A stretch of 64,000 nt of DNA. It comes from Levilactobacillus tangyuanensis. Lineage in GTDB: Bacteria; Bacillota; Bacilli; Lactobacillales; Lactobacillaceae. This document shows positions 17,801-29,363 of this stretch, piece by piece (position 1 is the first letter of the stretch; every line of letters begins with the position of its first letter). Both the position numbers and the translations under genes were made by a program. Where the stretch lies: positions 1-64,000 of the forward strand of contig NZ_RHOA01000001.1 in the NCBI RefSeq assembly GCF_003946545.1, read 5' to 3'. The notes beneath the pieces were generated by a model. It was not told where the DNA came from. It searched no databases and saw only the letters and a program-made list of their open reading frames with translations.

Positions 17801-20575
17801 ATGAATATTAAAGTTTCTGGACAAGCATCAGTGCTTTGGGCTAAGAAGCGAGCAGAGAATGGTCGACATGCCTGGTTACCTGTGATTGTGCACTTGATCG
17901 ACACACAGAATTCCATAAACTGGCTCTTTAATCATTGGTTAAGTAGGGGGCAACGTGACCTGTTAATTGGGGCATCTACGGAACAAGAGACTCAAAAACT
18001 GGTGAAATTTCTGGGCTTTATCCATGATGTAGGGAAGGCAACAGCAGCATTTCAAATTAAAGAATCATATGATCGGGATGAAATTCTCGATGATCAATTA
18101 AAATCCCAATTATCAAGTGGAGGTTTTCTCAATTTAGACGAGTTATTTTTGGTCTCACCAAACAAGTCTCCTCACGCAATTGCTGGCGAGGCTATTATCG
18201 AATCATTGGGTATTCCAGTTTCTGTTGGAGCGATTATTGGTGGTCATCATGGGAAACCTGCTGTTGAACCTCCTAGGGGACAAATCAGAGACTATACCGC
18301 TAATTATTTTCAAAGTGACAATGAAACTGAGTGCCAGGAACCATGGAAGCACGTACAACAGGAATTATTAAGTTGTGGTTTAAGAACATCCGGTTATCAA
18401 ACGGTCGAAGATGTCCCAGTTATCACACAACCGCAAGCCGTGTTACTCGAAGGCTTATTGATTATGTCGGATTGGTTGGCATCTAGCGAGTATTTATTTG
18501 ATCGAGCAAAGAAAGTGCCCTTATTTCCATTAATTAATATTGACGAATCATGGAAAGATATAGATATGAATCAGCGTTTTCGACAAGCCATGATGGCGTG
18601 GGACTTTGGTGGCGAATGGATGCCGGAGAAAATTACTGTTGAGGATCCCTACAAATTACGATGGGGTTTTGAGGCACGTCCGGTACAGTCGGCGATTACA
18701 AAGGAAATTTCAAAAGTTACAGATCCCGGAATAATAATCATTGAGGCGCCAATGGGTATAGGGAAAACAGAGATTGCGTTAGTAGCTGTGGAACAGCTTG
18801 CATATATTTCTGGTATGGATGGGGTATTTATGGGATTACCAACCCAAGCCACGACTAATGCTATGTTTGGTCGAGTTGAAGAGTGGTTGAGATTTTTGGC
18901 TCAGACGCAGAACGACAATTTTCAAATTCAACTCATGCATGGTAGATCACAGTTTAATCAGAAATATCGGTGTTTACCCAGTGCAGCGAATGTTTATGAT
19001 AATGATGAATCTGGAGAGATTGTTGTTAACAGTTGGTTCTCTGGAAAGAAATCAATTTTAACAAAGTTTACCGTTGGGACGATTGACAACCTGTTGCTGA
19101 TGGGGTTAAAGCAAAAGCATTTATTCCTACGGCATTTAGGCTTCAGTGGGAAGGTTGTCATCATTGATGAGGTTCATGCCTATGACTCATATATGAATCA
19201 ATATTTATATAAAGCAATTAACTGGCTGGGGGCTTACCATGTGCCAATTGTCATATTATCGGCCACCTTACCTACAGAGAAGCGAAACTCGTTACTGAGG
19301 GCATACCTACGGGGAAAATATGGTCGGCAATATCGAAAAGAAGTGAATGCTAGAGCTGGATGGGAAGAGTCACAGGCATACCCACTATTAAGCATTGTAG
19401 ATGGGCGACAAATTAAGCAAGTTAGTGAATTTCCAGGACGCAGTGACCAAAAGGGAATGAAAATCCAAGTACATCGGTTAAATTTATCCGACGAAGAATT
19501 AATCAAAGATGTTGTTAATAAAATAAGAGATGGCGGAATTGCTGGTGTAATTGTCAATACAGTGAAACGTGCCCAATCATTAGCAAAACTAGTGCCAAAG
19601 GATCTCAAATTGATGCTATTACACTCAGCATTCTTGGCAACCGACCGAATCAATCAGGAGACCGAACTACAGAAAGCAGTAGGCAAAAAGGGTCACCGGC
19701 CAGAAAGAATGATTGTTATTGGTACACAAGTTCTAGAACAATCGCTAGATATAGACTTTGATGTTTTATATACAGACATTGCACCAATGGATCTTATCTT
19801 ACAGAGAGCTGGGCGGCTGCATCGACATCAGATAAAACGATCAGAAGCGTTGATTCAGCCGCAGTTGTTTATCATGGGAATTGAAGAATCCGATGAGTAT
19901 GGCAAGGGTAATGAAGCAGTTTATAGTAAGTATCTATTGATGAAAACGGATCACTTTTTGCAAGAGACGATTACCCTACCCGATGATATTTCACTACTGG
20001 TTCAGAGAGTCTATGAAATTGGAAGTGACCAAGACGTATTGGGGATTAATTTGGCGAGGGCAAATTATGATGTTGAACTTGAACGTCAACGAAAGAAAGC
20101 GAAGGTTTTTCAAATCGATTCTCCTAAATTAAAAGTTGGCGCTACCATTCATAATTGGTTAGGGCGGGGACTTGGAAAAGTTGATCAGGATGAGCAAAAA
20201 GCGGGCGCGGCGGTGCGTGATATCAAAGAAACTTTAGAAGTTATCTTGGTGCAACATACAAGCAAGGGAAATTATTTGTTAGACGGTCGTCAACTGAGTT
20301 GTGTTAATCCACAAGAAATTGCGCAGCAATTGATTCGAATTCCATCTGTTGTGACGCCAACTAGTGGACAGGTTGACCAAGCAATTAAAGAGTTGGAAAC
20401 ATTGACCAGTCAGTATTTTTCAAGTTGGCAGGATAATATTTGGCTCAAGGGAGCATTATCTTTACCACTTGATGAGAATCTTTCAATAGTCTTTGAGGGC
20501 TGGCGGCTAGCATATTCTTCGGATCTGGGTCTTAAGTATGAAAAGGATGATGAGCGTGGACAACAGAAGCTTTAA
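17801..20575 (+). CDS. cas3: CRISPR-associated helicase-nuclease Cas3
   Basis: The effector nuclease-helicase that degrades DNA after Cascade binding. The N-terminal HD domain shows the HD pair at about residues 75-76 (GFIHDVGKATAAF) and an upstream His (IVHLID). The helicase part has Walker A (EAPMGIGKTE), DEVH (VVIIDEVHAYDS), SAT (ILSATLP), GTQVLEQSLDID and QRAGRLHRH. The start is set at 17801, with GAGGGAG at 17785-17791; an in-frame ATG at 17783 overlaps that site. It is first in the cas operon, and its end overlaps the beginning of cse1. Length (about 924 residues) is normal. Confidence 0.96.
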   Translation: MNIKVSGQASVLWAKKRAENGRHAWLPVIVHLIDTQNSINWLFNHWLSRGQRDLLIGASTEQETQKLVKFLGFIHDVGKATAAFQIKESYDRDEILDDQLKSQLSSGGFLNLDELFLVSPNKSPHAIAGEAIIESLGIPVSVGAIIGGHHGKPAVEPPRGQIRDYTANYFQSDNETECQEPWKHVQQELLSCGLRTSGYQTVEDVPVITQPQAVLLEGLLIMSDWLASSEYLFDRAKKVPLFPLINIDESWKDIDMNQRFRQAMMAWDFGGEWMPEKITVEDPYKLRWGFEARPVQSAITKEISKVTDPGIIIIEAPMGIGKTEIALVAVEQLAYISGMDGVFMGLPTQATTNAMFGRVEEWLRFLAQTQNDNFQIQLMHGRSQFNQKYRCLPSAANVYDNDESGEIVVNSWFSGKKSILTKFTVGTIDNLLLMGLKQKHLFLRHLGFSGKVVIIDEVHAYDSYMNQYLYKAINWLGAYHVPIVILSATLPTEKRNSLLRAYLRGKYGRQYRKEVNARAGWEESQAYPLLSIVDGRQIKQVSEFPGRSDQKGMKIQVHRLNLSDEELIKDVVNKIRDGGIAGVIVNTVKRAQSLAKLVPKDLKLMLLHSAFLATDRINQETELQKAVGKKGHRPERMIVIGTQVLEQSLDIDFDVLYTDIAPMDLILQRAGRLHRHQIKRSEALIQPQLFIMGIEESDEYGKGNEAVYSKYLLMKTDHFLQETITLPDDISLLVQRVYEIGSDQDVLGINLARANYDVELERQRKKAKVFQIDSPKLKVGATIHNWLGRGLGKVDQDEQKAGAAVRDIKETLEVILVQHTSKGNYLLDGRQLSCVNPQEIAQQLIRIPSVVTPTSGQVDQAIKELETLTSQYFSSWQDNIWLKGALSLPLDENLSIVFEGWRLAYSSDLGLKYEKDDERGQQKL

Positions 20576-22259
20576 TTTAGTTACTGGACCATGGATTAAG
20601 GTACTTGATCGGAATACCAATCTGGAAAAGACGGTTTCTCTCTTGGAACTATTTGATAACGCACAGCAGTATCGTCAATTAACTGGGGATATGCGTAGCC
20701 AGGACTTAGCAGTTCTACGATTGCTACTAGCAATTTTAACTACGGTATACTCTCGGTTCGATGCTAGTGGGGATATGTATGATTGGCTGGTTGTTAAAGA
20801 ACTGGCAACCAATAGGCTTGGGGTTAACCAAGAATTATTTGATGAGGATGACATTGAAGACGATTTATTAGAAACATGGCAAGACTTATATCAGTCAGGA
20901 AAGTTTTCCGAAATCGTTGGCGCATACTTAAAAGAGTATCAGGCGCGATTTGACTTTTTTGGTGACCGACCTTTTTACCAAGTAACGTCTCAGAATTATG
21001 ATGCTTTGGTGCCAGAAGGTAAGCGAATTGCTACAGGAAAAGGCCAAGTGGCAGTTAAGCAACTAAATCGAAGGATATCGGAGAGTGGGAATAAGCCTGC
21101 GATATTTGCACCCAAGTCAGGGCGATTCAAAAATGAAATGGCACTGGATGAATTGGTTCGGTGGGTGGTAACCTATCAGAACTTTACTGGTGTGACAGAT
21201 AAAACTAAAATTCTTACTGATGAGAAATTTTCCAACTCAGGTGGCTGGTTGTATCGGATTAGTCCGGTGTTTGTTGAGGGTAAGTCACTCTTCGAAACAC
21301 TGATGCTTAATCTGGTTCTGGTTGATGCTGGGAATGATGCGACAAACTATGCTGTCCAGAAACCAGTTTGGGAATATGCAAGCATTCAGGAATATATTGA
21401 TGAACGGAAAAAGATGGAAGTTCCAGATAATCTGGCTGAGCTCTATACAACCTGGACCAGGCTTTTACACATTGAATGGGATGATAACGGTGACCCTACT
21501 ATTTTTAGTTCGGGGGTGCCGATGTTTGAAGCAGATAATGCCTTCATCGAACCAATGACCACGTGGCGCTTTGATAAGAAGACTAATGATTATCGACCGG
21601 CTTTGAAGAGCTTGCGTTCGTTGGGAATCTCAATGTGGCGAAACTTTGGGCAATACGTCAAAGTCAATCAAGCGGATGATATTCATGAACCGGGTATTGT
21701 TGTATGGCTACGATTGCTTAAAGACAAGGAAAAGATAGCGTATGGGAAACCATTACTATTAAATTCTGTTGGATTGATTGGAGATGGAAATGCGACGTCG
21801 CAGTTACCGGCGTTCGAGTTTGCCGATGATATGCGGATGCAGGCAGACGTCCTCTTTGATCCCGAGATTCAAGAAAATTGGCCAACGCGAATCGAAGATG
21901 TTATTTCGACAACTCAGGCAATTGGGACTGATTATTACCACTTTGTTAGTGATATTGGAAAGATTCGTAATGTAGAGGTCCGACAATTCGCTGGCAAAAT
22001 GAGTGCTAAGTTTTATGATCGGCTGAATGAACCTTTCAAGGCTTGGTTACAGGATCTAACAGGGCATGATGATCGTGAAGCAAAGATCAAATTATGGAAG
22101 CAAGAGCTCAGCAGAATTTTAATGATGGCGGTGGATGAAGTGATGCAGTCCAGTTCATCAAGAGATATTACAGGAATTCCCGATAAGAAAGGGATCTTGA
22201 ATATTTTCACTGCCAGAAATCATTTGATGTACAATGTTCGAACCCACCTTGATCGGTAG
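20538..22259 (+). CDS. casA: Cascade large subunit Cse1 (CasA/Cas8e)
   Basis: The large subunit that recognises the PAM and recruits Cas3. The N-terminal sequence SFNLVTGPWIKVLD is the characteristic CasA opening, and FGDRPFYQV and GGWLYRISPVFVEG match conserved family strings. It overlaps cas3 by 38 bases. Several starts are possible (ATG at 20538, 20547 or 20550, or a GTG at 20556); the conserved block begins right after the last. It is read in the middle of a tightly packed operon, so translational coupling is likely. Confidence 0.93.
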   Translation: MKRMMSVDNRSFNLVTGPWIKVLDRNTNLEKTVSLLELFDNAQQYRQLTGDMRSQDLAVLRLLLAILTTVYSRFDASGDMYDWLVVKELATNRLGVNQELFDEDDIEDDLLETWQDLYQSGKFSEIVGAYLKEYQARFDFFGDRPFYQVTSQNYDALVPEGKRIATGKGQVAVKQLNRRISESGNKPAIFAPKSGRFKNEMALDELVRWVVTYQNFTGVTDKTKILTDEKFSNSGGWLYRISPVFVEGKSLFETLMLNLVLVDAGNDATNYAVQKPVWEYASIQEYIDERKKMEVPDNLAELYTTWTRLLHIEWDDNGDPTIFSSGVPMFEADNAFIEPMTTWRFDKKTNDYRPALKSLRSLGISMWRNFGQYVKVNQADDIHEPGIVVWLRLLKDKEKIAYGKPLLLNSVGLIGDGNATSQLPAFEFADDMRMQADVLFDPEIQENWPTRIEDVISTTQAIGTDYYHFVSDIGKIRNVEVRQFAGKMSAKFYDRLNEPFKAWLQDLTGHDDREAKIKLWKQELSRILMMAVDEVMQSSSSRDITGIPDKKGILNIFTARNHLMYNVRTHLDR

Positions 22260-22276
22260 AGAGTGTGAGAAAATTT

Positions 22277-22879
22277 ATGACAACTAATATCAAAGAGGCT
22301 ACCGGCCGTATTATTACTGAGCTTTATGGATATGGTCATTCAAATAAGGCGGTATTGGCTAGCCTAAGACACGCGACGTCAATAACCAGTCAGCAAGCCC
22401 AGCCAGTGTGGCCGGTCCTCATAGCAAATTTGGAAGAGCATCAGCTTAGTATCTCAGGTGTTCCAACGCAAGCCGAGGTGGCCGTTTATTCGGCTGTGAG
22501 GCTGTATGCCATTCATCAGCAAGGCGTTAACGATCATTGCGTTTACGCTAGTGCTGGTGATGAGGCTAAAGGGATGCAATTATTTTCGGCATTGGCCAAC
22601 CAAAGAAGTCATGAAGATACTCGAGTGGCCTTAGATCGTCGAGTTCGAATGCTTTTAGCGACGACAAATGTCAATAGTATTATTAATAGCCTTTCCCACA
22701 TGGTCAGTATTTTGAAGGCTAGTGACGCTAAACTAAAGATTGACTATTCATTGTTAGCCCTGGATTTATATGGGTTACAGTTGAATCATGAGCACGCCAA
22801 TAAAGTGCGCTTGCGTTGGGGTGAACAGTATTATTGGGTAAAAAAAGTTGATACTAAAACCGAAGGAGAACAAATCTAA
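22277..22879 (+). CDS. casB: Cascade small subunit Cse2 (CasB)
   Basis: The all-helical small subunit, normally two copies per Cascade, that stabilises the target strand. The family pattern is seen in the basic N-terminal half (ASLRHATSITSQQAQPVWPVL), the EVAVYSAVRLYAIHQQG helix, and DRRVRMLLATTNVNSIINSLSHMVSIL. It starts at ATG 22277; an upstream in-frame GTG at 22265 would add four residues. The stop overlaps the cas7 start as TAATG. Length is about 200 residues, usual for lactobacilli. Confidence 0.92.
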   Translation: MTTNIKEATGRIITELYGYGHSNKAVLASLRHATSITSQQAQPVWPVLIANLEEHQLSISGVPTQAEVAVYSAVRLYAIHQQGVNDHCVYASAGDEAKGMQLFSALANQRSHEDTRVALDRRVRMLLATTNVNSIINSLSHMVSILKASDAKLKIDYSLLALDLYGLQLNHEHANKVRLRWGEQYYWVKKVDTKTEGEQI

Positions 22880-23952
22880 TGACTAATCAAAACTTGTATA
22901 TTGATATGAATGTTTTACAAACGGTTCCTTCCTCAAACATTAATCGTGACGACACGGGGGCACCTAAGACCGCACTTTATGGTGGTGTCAGTCGGGCACG
23001 AGTTTCGTCACAAAGCTGGAAACGGGCCATTCGGCATGCCTTTAAAGATGATGCAGGTTCGGTAGGTACGCGTACTAAGGGTGCGGCAAAGTTGCTAGTG
23101 GCGGCACTACAACAGCTGGATCCATCGATGGATGATAAGACTGCAATGAACAAGTGTAGCGAGATTTTCAAGACAGCTGGTATTAAACTAGACAAAAATA
23201 ATGACACGGGCGCATTATTATTAATTAGTACTGGCCAAATCAATAAGCTGGCTCAGTATGCCATTGATAATGATGATTTTGATAAAAAAGAAGTAAAAAA
23301 AGTATTGAAAGGTAACCAGTCTCTTGATCTGGCACTGTTTGGTCGGATGGTCGCTGACAATCCGGAATTGAATGTTGATGCCTCAGCACAAGTTGCCCAT
23401 GCAGTGTCTACCCATGAAGTGGTTCCAGAGTACGATTACTATACCGCCTTGGACGATGAACAACCAGAAGACACCACTGGTGCGGCAATGTTAGGAACAA
23501 TTGATTTCAATTCAGCAACTTTATATCGATATGCAAATGTGAATATGAATGAGCTGGTTCATAATTTAAATAAAGAGGAAGCCATTAAGGGAGCCGTAAC
23601 ATTTATCAAGGACTTCGTATTATCAATGCCTACGGGAAAGCAGAATACGTTTGCCAATAAAACCTTACCAAGTTATGTCATGGTTTCCATCCGTACAGAT
23701 ACGCCAGTTAATCTTGTTTCGGCGTTTGAAAACCCGGTATCTTCTGATAATGGATATGTGAAGCCATCAATTGAACGGCTTGAGAGTGAGTATGCTGCCA
23801 CTCGGGATTTTGTGGAGAAGCCGTTATTAAATATTGTTCTAAACAAATATGATACGGAAAACCGTGAACAAGTGGATAACTTGTCAGAGCTTTTGGATAA
23901 GGTCACAACGAAGCTATCAGGGGCGATTACGGATGAAGACTCTAACGATTAA
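22879..23952 (+). CDS. casC: Cascade backbone subunit Cas7e (CasC/Cse4)
   Basis: The backbone protein that forms the six-fold crRNA filament. Family signatures are NLYIDMNVLQTVPSSNINRDDTG at the start, GVSRARVSSQSWKRAIR (RNA-binding), DLALFGRMVAD and GKQNTFANKTLPSYVMVSIR. It starts one base into the cse2 stop, preceded by GAAGGAG at about 22862-22868. Its 3' end overlaps cas5e by 20 bases. Length 357 residues is normal. Confidence 0.95.
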   Translation: MTNQNLYIDMNVLQTVPSSNINRDDTGAPKTALYGGVSRARVSSQSWKRAIRHAFKDDAGSVGTRTKGAAKLLVAALQQLDPSMDDKTAMNKCSEIFKTAGIKLDKNNDTGALLLISTGQINKLAQYAIDNDDFDKKEVKKVLKGNQSLDLALFGRMVADNPELNVDASAQVAHAVSTHEVVPEYDYYTALDDEQPEDTTGAAMLGTIDFNSATLYRYANVNMNELVHNLNKEEAIKGAVTFIKDFVLSMPTGKQNTFANKTLPSYVMVSIRTDTPVNLVSAFENPVSSDNGYVKPSIERLESEYAATRDFVEKPLLNIVLNKYDTENREQVDNLSELLDKVTTKLSGAITDEDSND

Positions 23953-24634
23953 GTTGACCGGGCCTCTACAATCCTATGGGAATGAGGCGTCATTTGAACG
24001 GCGAACAACGAATAACTATCCTACAAAAAGTGCTGTCATCGGCATGATTAGCGCTGCACTGGGCTATCGTAGAACGGATGAACGGATCTTAACGCTAAAC
24101 GACTTGGATTTTGCGGTTCGACTTGATCAAGTTGGTCGCGTCATAACCGACTATCAAACAGTGGAGTGGCATACAGGTACTAGAAAAATTACCTATCGGG
24201 ACTATATTCAAGACGCTGTATTTGTCGTGGCGCTAGGTAGCCAAGACGAGGAACTTATCGAAAAGATTGAATTTGCCTTGCATCATCCGAAATTTCAATT
24301 ATTTTTAGGGCGTCGTTCTAATGTCCCGGCAGGCGTATTGAAGACCCAAGTATTTGGGAATATGACAGTCATTGATGCCTTAAAGAAGCTGAATTGGCAA
24401 GCAACGTTACGGTATCGTAGAAAATCTCATGAGCAGGCGTTAGAAATTATGGCAGATGCCAATCTCGTTGGTGATTCTCTTGGTGTGGCGGTTAAGGACC
24501 GGGTCGTATCATTTAGTCAACGAGATCGTCGCCATGGTTTTCGGGCTGTTGCTAGAACCAGAGTCAATTTAAGCGATTTAGATTCTCATGAAGTTGAGCC
24601 CGAAACCAATCACGATATTATGGGGTTCCTCTAG
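23933..24634 (+). CDS. casD: Cascade subunit Cas5e (CasD)
   Basis: It binds the crRNA 5' handle and bridges the backbone and Cse1. The start MKTLTIKLTGPLQSYGNEASFERRTT is the typical Cas5 opening (P-L-Q-S-Y/W-G), followed by NYPTKSAVIGMISAALGYRR, a conserved glycine-rich stretch. An upstream ATG at 23849 lies inside cas7 and would add 28 non-homologous residues, so 23933 is preferred. It ends 12 bases before cas6e. It appears intact. Confidence 0.93.
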   Translation: MKTLTIKLTGPLQSYGNEASFERRTTNNYPTKSAVIGMISAALGYRRTDERILTLNDLDFAVRLDQVGRVITDYQTVEWHTGTRKITYRDYIQDAVFVVALGSQDEELIEKIEFALHHPKFQLFLGRRSNVPAGVLKTQVFGNMTVIDALKKLNWQATLRYRRKSHEQALEIMADANLVGDSLGVAVKDRVVSFSQRDRRHGFRAVARTRVNLSDLDSHEVEPETNHDIMGFL

Positions 24635-24646
24635 GAAGGAGCAAGC

Positions 24647-25318
24647 ATGTATTTATCAAGAGTCGAAATTGACATTAATAATCGAGCAAAAATAAAAGAT
24701 TTAAGTCATCTTGGTGCGTTTCACAACTGGGTGGAGAAAAGCTTCCCAGACGAGATAAAGGATGGGAGGCGTTCTCGTCACTTGTGGCGAATCGATAAAC
24801 TGAGGGGAAAAGAATACCTGTTGGTGTTGAGCGAGGAAAAACCAGATCTCAACTTGTTGACGACTTATGGTGTTCAGGGAACAGCCATGTCAAAGAGCTA
24901 CGATTCATTCTTGGACAGTATTCAGGAAGGACAAGTTATGCGGTTCCGTTTGACCGCGAATCCATCGTATTCTATTATCCAGCCAGGACAAAAGCAAGGA
25001 CGGATCGTCCCTCACGTGACGGTTGAACAGCAACGAAAATGGTTAATGGATCGAGCTGAAAAGTCGGGGTTTGAGTTATTAGAACGGTCGTCGATTGATT
25101 CAGAAGGGCCGGATACCTCCCCAATGTTTGAAGTGGTTAACCGGGAATGGCCGGTATTACATCGTAAAACGGGGCATGGGGCTCGGCTTAGCCGCGTTAC
25201 TTTTGAAGGTCTTCTTCGAGTGACCGATATTGCGATGTTCAAACAAACTTTAACTAAAGGACTTGGCAGAGAAAAGGCTTTTGGGATGGGCTTGATGACG
25301 GTTATCCCTGAGGGCTAG
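24647..25318 (+). CDS. casE: crRNA-processing endoribonuclease Cas6e (CasE)
   Basis: This enzyme cuts the repeat hairpin to produce mature crRNAs and stays bound to the 3' stem. The N-terminal MYLSRVEIDINNRAK and HNWVEKSFPDE match Cas6e. The C-terminal GLGREKAFGMGLMTVIPEG is the glycine-rich RNA-binding loop. A histidine in HLGAFHNWVEKSF (about residue 27) is in the place of the catalytic His. Strong ribosome site AGGAAGGAG. It should act on the palindromic CCCCAC...GTGGGG repeat stem of both arrays. Confidence 0.93.
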   Translation: MYLSRVEIDINNRAKIKDLSHLGAFHNWVEKSFPDEIKDGRRSRHLWRIDKLRGKEYLLVLSEEKPDLNLLTTYGVQGTAMSKSYDSFLDSIQEGQVMRFRLTANPSYSIIQPGQKQGRIVPHVTVEQQRKWLMDRAEKSGFELLERSSIDSEGPDTSPMFEVVNREWPVLHRKTGHGARLSRVTFEGLLRVTDIAMFKQTLTKGLGREKAFGMGLMTVIPEG

Positions 25319-27162
<1,844 letters not shown>

Positions 27163-27191
27163 GGATCGCGATATGACGGCTTTTCTTTAGT

Positions 27192-28073
27192 GTATTCCCC
27201 ACGGATGTGGGGGTGATCCCCTATCGTGAGAGCCTGAAAACCATGATTGACCGTATTCCCCACGGATGTGGGGGTGATCCCTGGCAGCCATCCCCAGTCA
27301 TTCCGCAAATAAAGTATTCCCCACGGATGTGGGGGTGATCCAAAAAGGGAGATATTTTATTATGAAAAAATCTAGTATTCCCCACGGATGTGGGGGTGAT
27401 CCTCTAATCTTTTTCATGTTCCTGCTCCTTCATTTGTATTCCCCACGGATGTGGGGGTGATCCTACAACGGCCAGTCATCCCCCACCCGGGGATCGGTAT
27501 TCCCCACGGATGTGGGGGTGATCCTGTAAGTTCTGTACTTTGTTTCGTCCACGGTCAGTATTCCCCACGGATGTGGGGGTGATCCTGTTAGCCGCAATTA
27601 ACCCCATCTGAGGCGGTGGTATTCCCCACGGATGTGGGGGTGATCCTATGATTCTTGGCCTCACTTGCTACCGCCCCGGGTATTCCCCACGGATGTGGGG
27701 GTGATCCTATCTTAATTTCTTGAAGTTTTTTTGAAATTAAGTATTCCCCACGGATGTGGGGGTGATCCCTTACAGCTTGCTTCTTCTCATCGATAGCCAT
27801 CGTATTCCCCACGGATGTGGGGGTGATCCCGTAATATTTGTGCCCTACCCGCGTGATCCGATGTATTCCCCACGGATGTGGGGGTGATCCTACCAGTCAG
27901 AAAACAAAAAATAATCGTTGCATGTATTCCCCACGGATGTGGGGGTGATCCTATGTGATGGGACACAAAGGCAACACTATGCACGTATTCCCCACGGATG
28001 TGGGGGTGATCCCGTGATAACCATCATGATGGCAATAAAAAAAGCGTATTCCCCACGGATGTGGGGTGAGCTT
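27192..28073 (+). CRISPR. Type I-E CRISPR array 2 (15 repeats, 14 spacers)
   Basis: The same 28-bp repeat as array 1 occurs every 61 bases from 27192 to 28046. Fourteen repeats are intact, and the last (28046-28073) has lost a G and its final bases, so the right side is the trailer. All 14 spacers are 33 bases. The leader is very short if measured from the cas2 stop (29 bases), so leader signals must lie partly inside the end of cas2. Confidence 0.98.
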
Positions 28074-28274
28074 TTACTGATCACGATATATTTTCTCAGA
28101 ATATGAACGGATAAAATTTACCGAATTATTTATACATCGACTTAGTTGACGGTACCTTTCAAAAGGCACATATTAACGTTAATGAACGGTACTTGGCGTT
28201 AATGAAAACGTTGATAATTAATACGATGTTATCAATAGTGGCTACCTCACTCACACAACCTTGGAGGAGAAAAG

Positions 28275-28724
28275 ATGATTAAAGTTGGTAAGCTGGTTAT
28301 GGCAACGATGTCGGCGCTTGTATTAGGCGGTATGATGCCAACAACCGCCAATGCTGCTCGATGGCACAGTGGAACACCTAAAGCCATCCGCGGCGAATTT
28401 CAGGCGAAGCGGACGGGGGCACAGGGATTTGGTTCGCGCTATAGCATCACCCGGAACCAGTTTGTCATTGGCATCTCCAACATGCCAACAGAATTTATTA
28501 ATCATCTCAAGTATCAAAAGATTGGCAATCATCTTTACCGCGTTAAGGGCCATGTTAAAAAGAATGGCATGGTTCGGTTTTCACACGTGGATTTTTCCGT
28601 TTATCGAAAGGGAAAAATAATGGCATTCGGTGACTTTGCCTATTACAAAAGGCATAAATTCGCTAAGTCCCAATATGCCAGACAGGTCAAGGGCTATCGC
28701 AACGGCGACGCGATTTTTAAGTAA
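28275..28724 (+). CDS. Small secreted basic protein with TPKAIRGEF motif
   Basis: A 149-residue exported protein of unknown function. A signal peptide covers residues 1-27 (LVMATMSALVLGGMMPTTANA). The mature part opens GTPKAIRGEF, the same pattern as PKALRGTW in the proteins at 100, 924, 41437 and 49213, and is rich in Lys, Arg and aromatic residues (YYKRHKFAKSQYARQVKGYR). There is no anchor. The start follows TGGAGGAG. Upstream, TTGATAA and TTATCAA arms (28211-28235) may form an operator. It is located just beyond array 2 and is not part of the cas operon. Confidence 0.75.
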   Translation: MIKVGKLVMATMSALVLGGMMPTTANAARWHSGTPKAIRGEFQAKRTGAQGFGSRYSITRNQFVIGISNMPTEFINHLKYQKIGNHLYRVKGHVKKNGMVRFSHVDFSVYRKGKIMAFGDFAYYKRHKFAKSQYARQVKGYRNGDAIFK

Positions 28725-28813
28725 ATGACGCCGCATCCGTCAACGACTATTTTGGCAACCAGTAGCCATCGGCCTATAATGAACGCATTAATCGTAAAAG
28801 GAAGTGGCTCATA

Positions 28814-29260
28814 GTGCTGAAAACACAAATTATGACACCGGAGGACCCACTGTGGGACATTGCCGCGGAACAAATCGGAGCCATCGAATGGCCGGCCGGT
28901 GCCGACCTCAAGCAACATATGCTGACGGGTTCCTGGCAGCCGTTTGAGCGGGTTATTTACATGACCGATGGCGCGACGATGGTGGGATTTTGCGGCGTAA
29001 CGGCGGAGGATGTTGTCCGCGATGTCTCTTACACGCCATTCATCAGTACGGTATTCGTCAATCCGGAATATCGCCATCGTGGCCTCAGCCTGACGTTGGT
29101 CCGGACGGCTGAGCAAGTCGCCGTTGAGGCCCATATCAAGGGGATTTACATCGTGACTCAGCATGTGGGACTCTATGAGCATCTGGATTTCCAAATGATT
29201 GATCAAAAGCCAGATCGTTTCGGTCGAACGATGCGGGTTCTCTATAAGAAGCTGGCATAG
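28814..29260 (+). CDS. GNAT family acetyltransferase
   Basis: A 148-residue N-acetyltransferase with a GTG start. The acetyl-CoA motif is degenerate but visible in FISTVFVNPEYRHRGLSLTLVRTAEQVA, with R-H-R-G-L-S in the pyrophosphate-loop position, and is followed by IYIVTQHVGLYEHLDFQMI. The substrate is unknown. GGAAGTGG precedes the start at a reasonable distance. It reads convergently towards the MerR gene, with a terminator between. Confidence 0.75.
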   Translation: MLKTQIMTPEDPLWDIAAEQIGAIEWPAGADLKQHMLTGSWQPFERVIYMTDGATMVGFCGVTAEDVVRDVSYTPFISTVFVNPEYRHRGLSLTLVRTAEQVAVEAHIKGIYIVTQHVGLYEHLDFQMIDQKPDRFGRTMRVLYKKLA

Positions 29261-29319
29261 AGACAGCGGGATTCCCGAGGAATGCCGAATGCAACAAGGC
29301 AGTCTCGTCATAAATTTAA

Positions 29320-29363
29320 AATGGCCGACAAGTGATGAACCATCACCTGTCGGTCATTATTTT
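29320..29363. terminator. Bidirectional terminator
   Basis: GACCGACAGGTGATGG (reverse) pairs around ACCATCACCTGTCGGTC, with A-rich and T-rich flanks; it serves both converging genes. Confidence 0.8.
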
